From NCBI GenBank assembly GCA_003245815.1, contig QKCD01000113.1:1-59625 (forward strand): DNA of 59,625 nucleotides. Direction: 5' to 3'. Below are positions 16,082 to 25,126 of this stretch, one piece after another. The DNA is from Sulfuricurvum sp. Lineage in GTDB: Bacteria > Campylobacterota > Campylobacteria > Campylobacterales > Sulfurimonadaceae. Under the pieces are notes generated by a model. The model was given only the letters and a program-made list of their open reading frames with translations, ran no database searches and was not told the DNA's origin. A program made the translations under genes and the position numbers. Within the stretch, counting starts at the first letter, position 1, and each line of letters begins with the position of its first letter.

Positions 16082-18499
16082 ATGGCCAAGCCTCTGGAAC
16101 CCGCCGAGCTCTACCACGCCTGTGACCCCGACCGCTTTACGTTCACGACCACCGACGAACTCGAACCCCTCAAAGAGGTGATGGGGCAGCGCCGCGCCAT
16201 GGACGCCGTCGCCTTCGGCACCGATATCCGCCGTGACGGCTACAACCTCTATGCCATGGGCCCCTCGGGGAGCGGCAAACACTCCATCATCTCCGAACTC
16301 CTCGAACACAAGGCCCTCGACGAGGCCCCGCAAAGCGACTGGGTCTACGTCAACAACTTCAAAGACAGCCGCAAACCGATCGCCATCGAGCTCCCCTCGG
16401 GCCAGGCACGGGAGTTCAGCGACGACATCGAGGAGCTTCTCGAACTGCTCAAGACAATCATCCCCACCGTCTTTGAAAGCAACGAATACCGTAACGAGAA
16501 GGAGGCGATCAACCAGCGCTACCTCGACGAGCAGGCGGCGATCTTCAATTACCTCCAGCAGGAGGCCGAACGGCATGAGGTCTCGATGAACACCGCCTCG
16601 ACGACGCGGGTCACCTTTGTACCGATGAAGGAGGGCAAGGTCCTCTCCCGGGAGGATTTTGACGCCCTCGACGACGATACCAAGCGGGAGATCCAGAAAA
16701 AATTGACCGCCTTCGAACGCACCGTCAAGGAGGGGCTGCGGGAGATCAGCCGCCTCAACAAGCAGCAGCAGCAGGAGTTCAAGGCCTTCGACAAGAAGAT
16801 CACGACCCAGGCCGTCGAGACGATCATGGAGGAGCTGCGCCAGAAGTACAGGGAGCACGAGAAGGTGGTCGACTACCTCATCGCCTTCGAGGAGGACGTG
16901 ATCAACCACGTCCACGACTTCACGGCCAAGCCCGAGGAGGCGGGGATGCCCCCCTTCATGCAGGAGTACTACGCCCCCTCCTTCAAGCGCTACGCCGTCA
17001 ACGTCTTCATCGGCAACGGCCCCAAGGAGTGTGCCCCCGTCGTCTACGAAGACAATCCCACCCACCAGAACCTTATCGGGCGCATCGAGCATATCTCCCA
17101 GATCGGTACCCTGATCACCGACTTCACGATGATCAAGCCCGGCGCCGTCCACAAGGCCAACGGCGGCTACCTCCTCCTCGATGCCCGCAAGGTGCTGATG
17201 AATCCCTTCTCCTGGGAGGAGCTCAAGCGCACCCTGCGCTCGAAAGAGGTGCGGATCGAGTCGCTGGCCCAGCAGTACTCCCTGATCAGCACCGCGACCC
17301 TCGAGCCCGAACCGATCCCGGTCCACCTCAAGGTGATCCTTATCGGGGAGCGGATCTTCTACTACCTCCTCTACCACTACGACCCGGAGTTCAAGGAGCT
17401 CTTCAAGGTGAGCGCCGACTTCGAGGACGACATGCCCCGCGACGACGACGCGATGCTCCACTACGCGAAGATGATCGGCACCATCACCGACAACGACGGG
17501 CTGCTGCCCCTCTCCCGCGACGCCGTCGCCCGGGTGATCGAACACGCCTCCCGCAAGGCGGAGCATACGGGCAAGATGACGACCCACCTGCGCACCCTCT
17601 CGGACCTGCTCAAAGAGGCGGACTACTGGGCGGTGAAAGCGGGCCGCAGCGTCACGGAGCGCGAAGACGTCGAGACGGCCCTCGACGCCCAGGAGGAGCG
17701 TATCGCACGGGTCCGCGAGCGCCTCTACGACCAGATCGAGGAGGGGACGGTGATGATCCGCACCTCCGGCAGCGCCGTCGGGGAGATCAACGCCCTCACC
17801 TACCTCTCGCTCGGGCCGAGCCGTTTCGGGATGCCGACGCGCATCACCGCCAAGAGCCGCATCGGCAAGGGGGAGATCGTCGATATCGAGCGCCAGGTGG
17901 AGCTCAGCGGCCCCATCCACTCCAAGGGGGTGATGATCCTCGGCGGCTATCTCAGCGCCCGCTACGCCCGCGAAGCGCCCCTGAGCCTCTCGGCCACCCT
18001 CGTCTTCGAACAGACCTACGGCAAGGTCGACGGCGACAGCGCCTCCTCCACCGAGCTCTACGCCCTGCTCTCGTCGCTCAGCGGCCTGCCGATCATACAG
18101 CACTTCGCCGTCACCGGTTCGGTGAACCAGCACGGCGAAGTCCAGGCCATCGGGGGGGTCAACGAGAAGATCGAGGGGTTCTTCGACATCTGCATGCGTC
18201 TCGAACCGGAGCAGTTCCACGCCGTGCTCATCCCCCGCAGCAACGTCAAGCACCTGATGCTCAAAGAGGAGGTGATCGAAGCCGTCAAGGGGGGAACTTT
18301 CGCGATCCACGCCGTCTCCACGATCGACGAGGGGATCGCCCTGCTGACCGGCGTCGAGGCCGGTGACGCGGACGCGGCGGGGAACTACCCCCCCGAATCT
18401 GTCAACGGGCGGGTCGTCGCGCAGCTCGAACGCTTCACCCAGAAGGCCCTGGAGCTGCGTCGTGCGGGACGCAAAGAGGAAGAAGAGGAGAAGGAGTAG
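16082..18499 (+). CDS. Lon-like ATP-dependent protease (S16, COG1067 type)
   Basis: 805 aa. An N-terminal AAA+ region with P-loop AMGPSGSGKHS (about residue 58) is interrupted by a long coiled-coil insertion (about 140-290), followed by the rest of the ATPase (about 310-530) and a C-terminal Lon protease domain (about 545-760). The catalytic Ser lies in DGDSASSTELYALLS and the Lys in GGVNEKIEGFF, the expected Ser-Lys dyad. It lacks the LAN domain of true LonA. It is presumably an ATP-dependent quality-control protease. ATG 16082 is preferred over the in-frame GTG at 16049 because AAGGA is 7 nt before it. Confidence 0.92.
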   Translation: MAKPLEPAELYHACDPDRFTFTTTDELEPLKEVMGQRRAMDAVAFGTDIRRDGYNLYAMGPSGSGKHSIISELLEHKALDEAPQSDWVYVNNFKDSRKPIAIELPSGQAREFSDDIEELLELLKTIIPTVFESNEYRNEKEAINQRYLDEQAAIFNYLQQEAERHEVSMNTASTTRVTFVPMKEGKVLSREDFDALDDDTKREIQKKLTAFERTVKEGLREISRLNKQQQQEFKAFDKKITTQAVETIMEELRQKYREHEKVVDYLIAFEEDVINHVHDFTAKPEEAGMPPFMQEYYAPSFKRYAVNVFIGNGPKECAPVVYEDNPTHQNLIGRIEHISQIGTLITDFTMIKPGAVHKANGGYLLLDARKVLMNPFSWEELKRTLRSKEVRIESLAQQYSLISTATLEPEPIPVHLKVILIGERIFYYLLYHYDPEFKELFKVSADFEDDMPRDDDAMLHYAKMIGTITDNDGLLPLSRDAVARVIEHASRKAEHTGKMTTHLRTLSDLLKEADYWAVKAGRSVTEREDVETALDAQEERIARVRERLYDQIEEGTVMIRTSGSAVGEINALTYLSLGPSRFGMPTRITAKSRIGKGEIVDIERQVELSGPIHSKGVMILGGYLSARYAREAPLSLSATLVFEQTYGKVDGDSASSTELYALLSSLSGLPIIQHFAVTGSVNQHGEVQAIGGVNEKIEGFFDICMRLEPEQFHAVLIPRSNVKHLMLKEEVIEAVKGGTFAIHAVSTIDEGIALLTGVEAGDADAAGNYPPESVNGRVVAQLERFTQKALELRRAGRKEEEEEKE

Positions 18500-18502
18500 C
18501 CG

Positions 18503-19573
18503 TTACTCCCCGTCGAGGTAGAGGGCGCGCATCAGGTCGAGCATCTTCGCCACGGCTCCGACGCAGACCGTTTCGGAGGTGGTGTGGTAGCCCGTTGTCG
18601 GCACCTGCAGGGTCGTTCCCTGGATCGTTCCGCCGCTGGAGGCCACCAGCCTTCCCATCTCCGTACTTCCCAGCGACGATGTCTTCTCACCCGCCGCCGC
18701 CAGCTTTTTGTTCTCCTCCTCCAGGTAGCGGTCTTTGAAACTGTAGTTGATCCCCAGCTCGCCGCAGAGCCGCTCGATCCGCGCCGTCAGCGGCGAATCG
18801 AAGGCGGCGTTGGCGTCGCGGTGGCGCAGTACGATGTGCTGGCGGTCCGCGTGTTCGCGGTTCGGGTAGGGACTCGTATCGAGCACCAGGAGCTCATTGG
18901 TCGTCTTGTCGAAACGACGGAACCACTCCAGCAGAAAGCGCCAGCTCTTGCCTGCCTCCTCCTGGGCGGTGAAGAAGGCCGTCCCCTCGTAGCCGCAGCG
19001 GTAGAGGTAGACGATCACCGCGGCACTGAAAACGTTATCGAGCTGGGCGGAAAGAAGCCCACTGCGGCTGCTGAGGGTATCGACGAAGGCGACGGGGGTC
19101 CCCGGCATCAGGTGTTCGAGTCCCTTCACCTCGAAGACGAGGTTCTTGCGCCGTTCGCAGATGTAGGCGTTGTCGATGGTCCCCATCCCCAGGTAGCTCC
19201 CCGACCACGGCTCATAGGCCAGGACCGACTGTTCCCGGAACCGTTCGGCGATCACCATGTAGGTCTGCTCGGAGACGGAGTCCCCCGTCAGGTCGGCGCG
19301 GTTCTGGGTCAGGAAGGCCGCGTACTGGAACTCGTTGGGGCCGGTGCAGATCAGGCCGTGGCGGTCGATGTGGGCCGAGAGCATTCCCCGGTCGGGGTTG
19401 CGCCCTTCGGCGACGAGCAGCCCCTCGTAGAGGGTCGTCTTCACACCAAGTTCGTCGAGCTCCCGCTTCAAAGAGAGAAAGAAGGGGTGCTCCGCACCGA
19501 CGACAGAGGGGCGGCGGATCAGGTGTTTGAGGGTGTCGAGGAAGCCCCGGTAGGGGCGCAGCGTGCTACTCAT
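18503..19573 (-). CDS. M42 family metallo-aminopeptidase
   Basis: 356 aa. Peptidase M42 (tetrahedral aminopeptidase/glutamyl aminopeptidase) pattern. Metal ligands are recognisable as His in SAHIDRHGL, Asp in SAQLDN, the Glu pair in TAQEEAG, Asp in VLDTSPYP and a C-terminal His in TTGYHTTSE. It cleaves N-terminal residues from peptides in the cytosol. It is translated after PPK2: the start overlaps the PPK2 stop region by 8 nt, so the two are one operon. Confidence 0.88.
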   Translation of the reverse strand: MSSTLRPYRGFLDTLKHLIRRPSVVGAEHPFFLSLKRELDELGVKTTLYEGLLVAEGRNPDRGMLSAHIDRHGLICTGPNEFQYAAFLTQNRADLTGDSVSEQTYMVIAERFREQSVLAYEPWSGSYLGMGTIDNAYICERRKNLVFEVKGLEHLMPGTPVAFVDTLSSRSGLLSAQLDNVFSAAVIVYLYRCGYEGTAFFTAQEEAGKSWRFLLEWFRRFDKTTNELLVLDTSPYPNREHADRQHIVLRHRDANAAFDSPLTARIERLCGELGINYSFKDRYLEEENKKLAAAGEKTSSLGSTEMGRLVASSGGTIQGTTLQVPTTGYHTTSETVCVGAVAKMLDLMRALYLDGE

Positions 19574-20384
19574 GGCCGCTCCGTTCCCGCCGCTGATCCA
19601 TCAGGTGGATCTCCTGCTCGGCGGAGAAGACCGTCTTGGGGTCGGCAGCGAACTCCAGGGCGCGACAGCGGCCGTCGTAATCGAAATGGTTGAGGATCAG
19701 CTTCATCGTCTCCAGCCGCGCCTTGTGCTTGTCGCTGGAGCGGATGACGTGCCACGGCGCCTTCGGGTGGCTCGTCCGCATCAGCATGTCGTACTTGCGG
19801 TCGGTGAACTCCGTCCACATGCTCTGAGCCTGCAGATCGATCTCGCTCAGTTTCCACTGGCGCAGCGGGTCGGTCCGGCGCTGTTCAAAGCGCAGTGCCT
19901 GCTTCTCCTTGCTGACGCTGAAGTAGAGCTTGATCAGCACCGTGCCGTGGTCGACGAGGGACTCCTCGAAGGGGACGACATGCTTCATGAAGAGCTCGTA
20001 CTCCCTCGGGGTGCAGAAGCCGAAAATCGGTTCGACCATGGCGCGGTTGTACCAGCTGCGGTCGAAGAGCACCACCTCCCCGCCGTGGGGGAAGTGCTTG
20101 ATATGGCGCTGGAAATACCACTGGGTGCACTCCTCCTCGGTCGGGCGCCCCAGGGCGACGATCCGGTAGTGCTTGGGGTTCATGTAGCGGCTGACGCTGC
20201 CGATGACGCTCCCCTTCCCCGCCGCGTCGCGTCCCTCGAAGAGGATGATCAGCTTGAGGCCGTAGCGCTCGATGTGCTGCTGCAGTTTGACCAGTTCCGC
20301 CTGGTAGGCCTCCAGGGCAAGGTTCTCCTCGTAGGTCTGGAGCGCTTCGGCGATCTGGACCTCGGAGAGTTGTGCATGTTTCAT
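19566..20384 (-). CDS. ppk2: polyphosphate kinase 2 (PPK2)
   Basis: 272 aa, single-domain PPK2. Walker A F-E-G-R-D-A-A-G-K-G, the lid region with R-P-T-E-E-E-x-x-Q-W-Y-F-Q-R, Walker B V-L-F-D-R-S-W-Y-N-R-A and the substrate segment KLSEIDLQAQSMW. It transfers phosphate between polyphosphate and (d)NDP/NTP in the cytosol. Length fits class I. It leads an operon with the M42 peptidase gene. The ATG at 20384 has no strong ribosome site. Confidence 0.93.
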   Translation of the reverse strand: MKHAQLSEVQIAEALQTYEENLALEAYQAELVKLQQHIERYGLKLIILFEGRDAAGKGSVIGSVSRYMNPKHYRIVALGRPTEEECTQWYFQRHIKHFPHGGEVVLFDRSWYNRAMVEPIFGFCTPREYELFMKHVVPFEESLVDHGTVLIKLYFSVSKEKQALRFEQRRTDPLRQWKLSEIDLQAQSMWTEFTDRKYDMLMRTSHPKAPWHVIRSSDKHKARLETMKLILNHFDYDGRCRALEFAADPKTVFSAEQEIHLMDQRRERSGHE

Positions 20385-20477
20385 TGCGGTTCCGTGTTAA
20401 AGTATCGTATATGAAAATATACCCCCTTTTGCGGCCGTTTGCATGCAGAAAAACCGGGCCGGGCCGAAATTGTGCCC

Positions 20478-20498
20478 GCAGCCCCGCCGCGGGGCTGC
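20478..20498. other. GC-rich perfect hairpin in the divergent PPK2/GNAT intergenic region
   Basis: GCAGCCCCG (20478-20486), loop CCG, CGGGGCTGC (20490-20498): 9 perfect GC-rich pairs. No T-run follows on either strand. The 295-bp intergenic region also holds TTCCTGC/GCAGGGAA arms near 20550-20572 and TAGAAT at 20579-20584, a possible -10 for GNAT. Role unknown. Confidence 0.45.
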
Positions 20499-20679
20499 TG
20501 CCAAGCGGCGTAGAAGCCCCTGAAAAAGGCTGTTTTCCGGGCTTTGAAAATTCCTGCCGCAAAGCAGGGAAAAAGGAGTAGAATGCCGCCGCAAATCCAC
20601 CCTGTGAGCCGCCCATGCCAACGCTATGCACCGGCACCGCCTCCGCCATCTCGCTGACCGCCCGCGCGGCCGAACCGTC

Positions 20680-21144
20680 ATGACAATTCGTCACGCCGTC
20701 GCATCGGACGCCCTGCCGCTCTCGGAGCTGGAAGCGCGGCTTTTCGACACGGCGAACTACCCCCTCTCCCGGCGCGCTTTCCGCTACCATATCCCCCGCA
20801 GCCTGCTGCTCGTCGCCGAGTCGGAGGGGGAGATCGCCGGCTACGCCCTGGCCCTCGTGCGCGGGCGCCGCGCCGCGAAGCTCTACTCCCTCGGCGTCGC
20901 GCCGGAGCTGCGCGGCCGCGGCATCGCCGCCGCGTTACTGCGGGCGCTGCTCGATGAGCTGGAGGTGCGCGGCTTCGAACGGGTCGTGCTGGAGGTGCGC
21001 AGCGACAACGCAGGCGCCATCGCCCTCTACCGGCAGCTCGGGTTCGATCTGCTCAAGCGTCTCGAGGCCTTCTACCGCGACGGCTGCGACGCCTACCTGA
21101 TGGAGGTGTGCCTTGCCCCTGCGACACTACCTCGGACTCTTTAG
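20680..21144 (+). CDS. GNAT family N-acetyltransferase (RimI-like)
   Basis: 154 aa. GNAT fold with motif A (acetyl-CoA pyrophosphate loop) as L-R-G-R-G-I-A-A-A-L-L, motif B VLEVRSDNAGAIALYRQLGF and a C-terminal Tyr-containing strand. The arrangement resembles RimI protein N-alpha-acetyltransferases, but the acceptor is unknown. The ATG at 20680 lacks a ribosome site. It overlaps (ATGA) the stop of a possible 22-codon upstream ORF at 20615-20683, so translation may be coupled. Its 3' end overlaps the next gene by 32 nt. Confidence 0.85.
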   Translation: MTIRHAVASDALPLSELEARLFDTANYPLSRRAFRYHIPRSLLLVAESEGEIAGYALALVRGRRAAKLYSLGVAPELRGRGIAAALLRALLDELEVRGFERVVLEVRSDNAGAIALYRQLGFDLLKRLEAFYRDGCDAYLMEVCLAPATLPRTL

Positions 21145-21763
21145 CGAGGTGCGCCGAAGCCGCCTGCTCCGGCTGCAGGCTTCGGTCCTCTTCCTGACGA
21201 CCTATATCGACTGGGTGCTGATGCCCTACGTCACCAAGCTCGAGGGAACGCACCTGCCGGTCTTCATGATCAGTTTTTACATGCTGCTGGGAGCGTCGGA
21301 CGGTTTCATCCAGCCCTTTTTCAAGCAGGTGAAGATCTACCGCATCTACCTTTTCGTCATGCTCCTGGACCTGGTGCAGATCGGGGTCTACACCCTCGCC
21401 GAGGTCAACATCATGCTCTTCACCTATGCGATCCTGAGCATCTTCACCCTCCAGGCGGTCACCTTCGAGATCTCGCGGGTCCATACGATCGACTTTATGA
21501 AAGAGGAGATCGAACTCAAGGAGTACCTGATGCTGCGATCCTTCATCGTTTCGGGGGCCATCATTGCCGGAAGCCTCACCGCCATGGTACTCGACTATCT
21601 CGGGACGGAGCGCTCCGCGATGCTGAGTTTTCTCGCCCTGCTCGGCGCCTTCGCGATCCTGATCGAATACCGTCTCTACGCGAAATTCCGGCGTATCGTT
21701 CAGCAGGATGAGACGATCATCTCCCGCCAGAAGAGCCTGCTCAATGAGAAGATCAACCTCTGA
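21113..21763 (+). CDS. polytopic membrane protein of unknown function
   Basis: 216 aa starting with TTG at 21113, chosen because GGAGGT lies 5 nt before it. About five or six hydrophobic segments (around 20-38, 48-65, 75-93, 98-115, 135-155, 160-178), a conserved-looking acidic loop (HTIDFMKEEIELKEY) and a charged C-terminal helix. No family recognised. It overlaps the GNAT gene by 32 nt, so the two are co-expressed and may be functionally linked. Followed by a hairpin (21767-21786). Confidence 0.8.
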   Translation: MPLRHYLGLFSEVRRSRLLRLQASVLFLTTYIDWVLMPYVTKLEGTHLPVFMISFYMLLGASDGFIQPFFKQVKIYRIYLFVMLLDLVQIGVYTLAEVNIMLFTYAILSIFTLQAVTFEISRVHTIDFMKEEIELKEYLMLRSFIVSGAIIAGSLTAMVLDYLGTERSAMLSFLALLGAFAILIEYRLYAKFRRIVQQDETIISRQKSLLNEKINL

Positions 21764-21766
21764 AAC

Positions 21767-21786
21767 AAGGCCGGATAAGCGGCCTT
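21767..21786 (+). terminator. weak intrinsic terminator
   Basis: AAGGCCG (21767-21773), 6-nt loop, CGGCCTT (21780-21786) and a short T3. It separates the GNAT/membrane pair from mgtE. Confidence 0.45.
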
Positions 21787-21824
21787 TATGCCCCGCCGAA
21801 GTAAGCTAACAGCAAGGAGCTGCC

Positions 21825-23186
21825 ATGAAGATGATCCCGAACGAACTGACTGACGCCCTGCAGAACAGCACCCGTCGCTACATGGAGGGATTCGACACGA
21901 GCGTGCACCCCTACGAGATCGCCGAACTGCTCCTGGAAGTGCGCGACCTCGACGAAGAGCACTACCTCGACGAGCTCTCCCGGCTCCCCGAGGAGTTGCG
22001 GGCGCTGGTTCTCATCGAACTCCCCCGGCACTGTCACGAGGAGGTGTTCGAACACTTCACCCCCGAAGAGATCGCCGACCTGACCCACAGCCTCGATACC
22101 GACGACGCGGCGGAGCTGATCCGGAACATCGAGGAGGTGGACGAGGAGATCGCCGGCGAAGTCCTCCAGAGCCTGCCCGAGGAGGAGCGCCAGAACCTCG
22201 AAAGCCTCATCGCCTACGGCGACTACGAGGCGGGCGCTTACATGCAGACGGAGCTCTTTTCCGCCCACCCCGAGGAGCAGATCGGCGACTCCATCCGCCG
22301 TCTCAAGGCGCTCAAGGCGGCCAAGGAGCTCGACAACGTCTACCAGGTCTACGTCATCGACGCCGAGCAGAAGTTCCTCGGCTCCATCCCCCTGGAGGAC
22401 CTGATCCTGCTGGGACCGCGGGAGCGCTACGCGGAGCTGCTCAAGGAGGGGGTCAGCACCGTGACGGTCAAAGCCCGCGACGACATCCACGACGTCGTCG
22501 AGGTGGCCTCGAACTACGACCTTACCGTCGTTCCCGTCGTCGACGACGAGGGGGTGTTGCTGGGACGCATCACCTCCGACGACATCTATGACATCATCGA
22601 GGAGCGGGCGACCGGGCAGCTTTACAACCTCGCCGGTGTCAGCGAAGAGGCGGAACAGGAGGAGAGCCTGCTGCATATCGGACGGCACCGCGCCCTCTGG
22701 CTGGGGATCAACCTCATCACCGCCATCGCGGCCTCGGTGGTGATCGGCCTCTTCGACGCCACGATCCAGTCCCTCGTCGCCCTGGCGATCCTGATGCCCA
22801 TCGTCGCCTCGATGGGGGGCAACGCGGGCACCCAGACGCTGACGGTCACCGTACGCCAGATGGCCCTGGGCGAGATCAGCGGTGAGGATGCCCGCGAGAC
22901 CGTTCTCAAGGAGGTCTACCTCGCCCTGATGAACGGGATGCTCTTCGCGGCGCTGATCGGCATTATCGCCTGGCTCTGGTTCGCCATGCCGATGCTTGGG
23001 GTCGTCATCGCCCTGGCGATGGTGATCAACCTCTTCTCCGCCGGCTTTTTCGGTACCGTCATCCCGCTGCTGCTGCAGAAGGCCGACATTGACCCCGCCG
23101 TCGGCTCCTCCGTGTTGCTGACGACCGTTACGGACATTGTCGGCTTTTTCAGCTTTCTCGGCCTCGCCAGCGTTATCCTGCTCTGA
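21825..23186 (+). CDS. mgtE: magnesium transporter MgtE
   Basis: 453 aa. The order is the standard one: N-terminal helical MgtE_N superhelix (about 30-130), paired CBS domains (about 135-260, with VTVKARDDIHDVVEVAS and VPVVDDEGVLLGRIT), a connecting helix and five TM helices (about 285-453). The pore segment MPIVASMGGNAGTQTLTV holds the G-N-A-G-T-Q motif. It forms a Mg2+-gated inner-membrane channel for Mg2+ uptake. AAGGAG precedes the ATG. A second Mg2+ transporter (CorA family) is encoded at 26535-27326. Confidence 0.95.
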   Translation: MKMIPNELTDALQNSTRRYMEGFDTSVHPYEIAELLLEVRDLDEEHYLDELSRLPEELRALVLIELPRHCHEEVFEHFTPEEIADLTHSLDTDDAAELIRNIEEVDEEIAGEVLQSLPEEERQNLESLIAYGDYEAGAYMQTELFSAHPEEQIGDSIRRLKALKAAKELDNVYQVYVIDAEQKFLGSIPLEDLILLGPRERYAELLKEGVSTVTVKARDDIHDVVEVASNYDLTVVPVVDDEGVLLGRITSDDIYDIIEERATGQLYNLAGVSEEAEQEESLLHIGRHRALWLGINLITAIAASVVIGLFDATIQSLVALAILMPIVASMGGNAGTQTLTVTVRQMALGEISGEDARETVLKEVYLALMNGMLFAALIGIIAWLWFAMPMLGVVIALAMVINLFSAGFFGTVIPLLLQKADIDPAVGSSVLLTTVTDIVGFFSFLGLASVILL

Positions 23187-23221
23187 GGCCCCCTACCCTT
23201 GACGCTACAGGAGTGTCACCC

Positions 23222-24022
23222 ATGAAACCGGAAATGCAGCTGCTCTCCTTCTACCTCCCCCTTGAACTCAGCCGCGGCGACGTCGAAACGGCGCTGGAAG
23301 TCACCTTCAAAAAAGGGATCGAGGCGACCTACTACGCCGAGGTGGACGAGGCTCTCGTCACCTACACGCAGTTCAACGTCCTCACCCTGATCAACTGGCC
23401 CCGCGGCACGGTGACACAGACCCTGGAGGACCTCGGCGTGCCCGACGCCGATACCTTCGATTTCGAGGGCCACAGCCAGGACTACCCGATCCGCATCGAC
23501 CCGAAGCTGCCGACGGGCTTTGGCGTCAGTAACGAGAAGATCACCCTGCAGCGTTATTCACGCATCAACCTGATCATCATCGCCCACGTCGTCTCCCAGA
23601 GCGTGGCCCTGGAGCGCTACGAAGCGAAACTCGCCGACTACTACGAGCGCAGCCGTCGCCTTATCGACGCCTCGGACACCTTCTCCCTCTCCAAGCGGAC
23701 CCGGCTCGCCCGTTTCGCCAAGCAGCTCGTGCTGATCCGCCACGACATGCTGATCGACCTCCACCTCCTGGACAAGCCCAACATCCTCTGGGACAACGAG
23801 GAGGCGGAAATGCTCTACAACAGCCTCGCGTCACAGCTGGAGCTCAAGGACCGTTTCGACGTCGTCGCCTACAAGCTCAACAGCATCAAAGACGACATCG
23901 TCATGGTAATGGACCTCACCAACCACAACCACAGCTCCTTCCTCGAATGGATCATCATCGCCCTTATCGGCGTCGAGATCGCCATGGGACTTATGGAGTG
24001 GTTCGGACTCGCCCACCCCTGA
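23222..24022 (+). CDS. RMD1/YagE (DUF155) family membrane-anchored protein
   Basis: 266 aa. Matches the RMD1/YagE family: a soluble alpha/beta N-terminal domain (about 1-100), the central helical SDTFSLSKRTRLARFAK segment, WDNEEAEMLY and a C-terminal TM helix (WIIIALIGVEIAMGLM). Yeast members act in mitochondria and meiosis; bacterial function is unknown. Start 23222 is taken because AGGAG is 8 nt upstream; the in-frame GTG at 23213 overlaps that site. It follows mgtE by 35 nt and is likely co-transcribed. Confidence 0.85.
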   Translation: MKPEMQLLSFYLPLELSRGDVETALEVTFKKGIEATYYAEVDEALVTYTQFNVLTLINWPRGTVTQTLEDLGVPDADTFDFEGHSQDYPIRIDPKLPTGFGVSNEKITLQRYSRINLIIIAHVVSQSVALERYEAKLADYYERSRRLIDASDTFSLSKRTRLARFAKQLVLIRHDMLIDLHLLDKPNILWDNEEAEMLYNSLASQLELKDRFDVVAYKLNSIKDDIVMVMDLTNHNHSSFLEWIIIALIGVEIAMGLMEWFGLAHP

Positions 24023-24028
24023 GCGGGG

Positions 24029-25075
24029 TCACTCGATCGGGAACTCCTCGTGAAGGCCGTGAATGTCGCTGCGTTCGAGGGCATCCTCCTGGAAGTAACC
24101 GATCCGTTCCTCGGCCGCCTCGAGATTGTCGGAGCGGGCAATGTGGAAGACGGCGTCCCCCTCCTGAACGAGGGGAATCTGGCTCTTGCCGATGATGACG
24201 CCGTCGAAGGCGGATCGCAGTTCGAAGCTCCGCTCCCCCAACGGTTCGTCGATAAAGGCGATCACGTCACCCTTCTTGACCGTGTCCCCGAGGGCCCGCA
24301 CCGTCCGCAGCATCCCGCTCTCCGGGGCGCGGAGCCAGCTGCTCTGCTTGAAGATCAGGGGGTTGCGGTAGCGCCGCTTCACGTTCGACGGCAGCATCTC
24401 CAGCGCCTTGAGGACATTGACGACCCCTTTGACCCCGATCTTGATCGACATCTCGTCGAAGCGCAGCGCCTCCCCCGCTTCGTAGAGCAGAATCGGCACC
24501 CCCTCCTCCTGGGCCACCGCCCGCAGCGAGCCGTCGCGCAGCTCCGAGTGTAGGATCACCGGCGCCTCGAAGGCCTTGGCGAGGCGCAGGGTCGCGTCGT
24601 TGTTGATGTTGGTGCGGATCTGCGGCAGGTTGGAGCGGTGGATCGCCCCCGTATGGAGGTCGATCCCGTAGTCGCTTTTGCGGACGATCTCGTCGAAGAA
24701 GAGCTTGGCGATCCGCGCCGCCAGCGACCCCTTCGGCGAGCCGGGGAAGCTGCGGTTGAGATCGCGGCGGTCGGGGAGGTAGCGCGAGAGGGTGTTGAGG
24801 CCGTAGACGTTAACGACCGGTACGAGGATCAGCGTGCCGCGAAGCTTCCTGAGGATGGCGAGGCGTTTGAGGCGCCGGATGATCTCGATCCCGTTGAGCT
24901 CGTCGCCGTGCAGGGCCGCGCTGATGAAGAGGACAGGTCCCTTCCGCCGCCCCCGGATCACCTGTACGGAGATGGAGGCGGGAAGGTTGTAGAGCTTGGG
25001 GAGCTCGATCTCGAGGTTTTCCGTAGAGCCTGGTTTGATGGAGACGCCGCAGATCGTCAGAGGGGGGTTCGGCAC
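24029..25075 (-). CDS. succinylglutamate desuccinylase/aspartoacylase family protein
   Basis: 348 aa. AstE/AspA-type zinc carboxypeptidase fold: the metal site G-D-E in ISAALHGDELNG, the helix NRSFPGSPKGS and the later His in DLHTGA. The C-terminal about 90 residues form a biotinyl-like hammerhead (APESGMLRTVRALGDTVKKGDVIAFI). The family removes acyl groups from amino acids. GTG 25075 is chosen as start because AAGGAG is 4 nt upstream; a longer in-frame extension would cross the divergent gene. It is divergent from the RimB- and RimK-like genes, with 51 bp between, and this trio often co-occurs. Confidence 0.87.
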   Translation of the reverse strand: MPNPPLTICGVSIKPGSTENLEIELPKLYNLPASISVQVIRGRRKGPVLFISAALHGDELNGIEIIRRLKRLAILRKLRGTLILVPVVNVYGLNTLSRYLPDRRDLNRSFPGSPKGSLAARIAKLFFDEIVRKSDYGIDLHTGAIHRSNLPQIRTNINNDATLRLAKAFEAPVILHSELRDGSLRAVAQEEGVPILLYEAGEALRFDEMSIKIGVKGVVNVLKALEMLPSNVKRRYRNPLIFKQSSWLRAPESGMLRTVRALGDTVKKGDVIAFIDEPLGERSFELRSAFDGVIIGKSQIPLVQEGDAVFHIARSDNLEAAEERIGYFQEDALERSDIHGLHEEFPIE

Positions 25076-25126
25076 AGGGCTCCTTTGGCAGTTTTGGTAC
25101 CGCGATTTAGGCAGTTCTGTAGTACA

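Noticed and set aside
16076-18310. 744-codon open frame antisense to the Lon-like protease
   Set aside because: Product of high-GC codon usage; composition is Leu/Gly/Val/Asp-rich without motifs, while the plus-strand frame has full AAA+ and Lon motifs.
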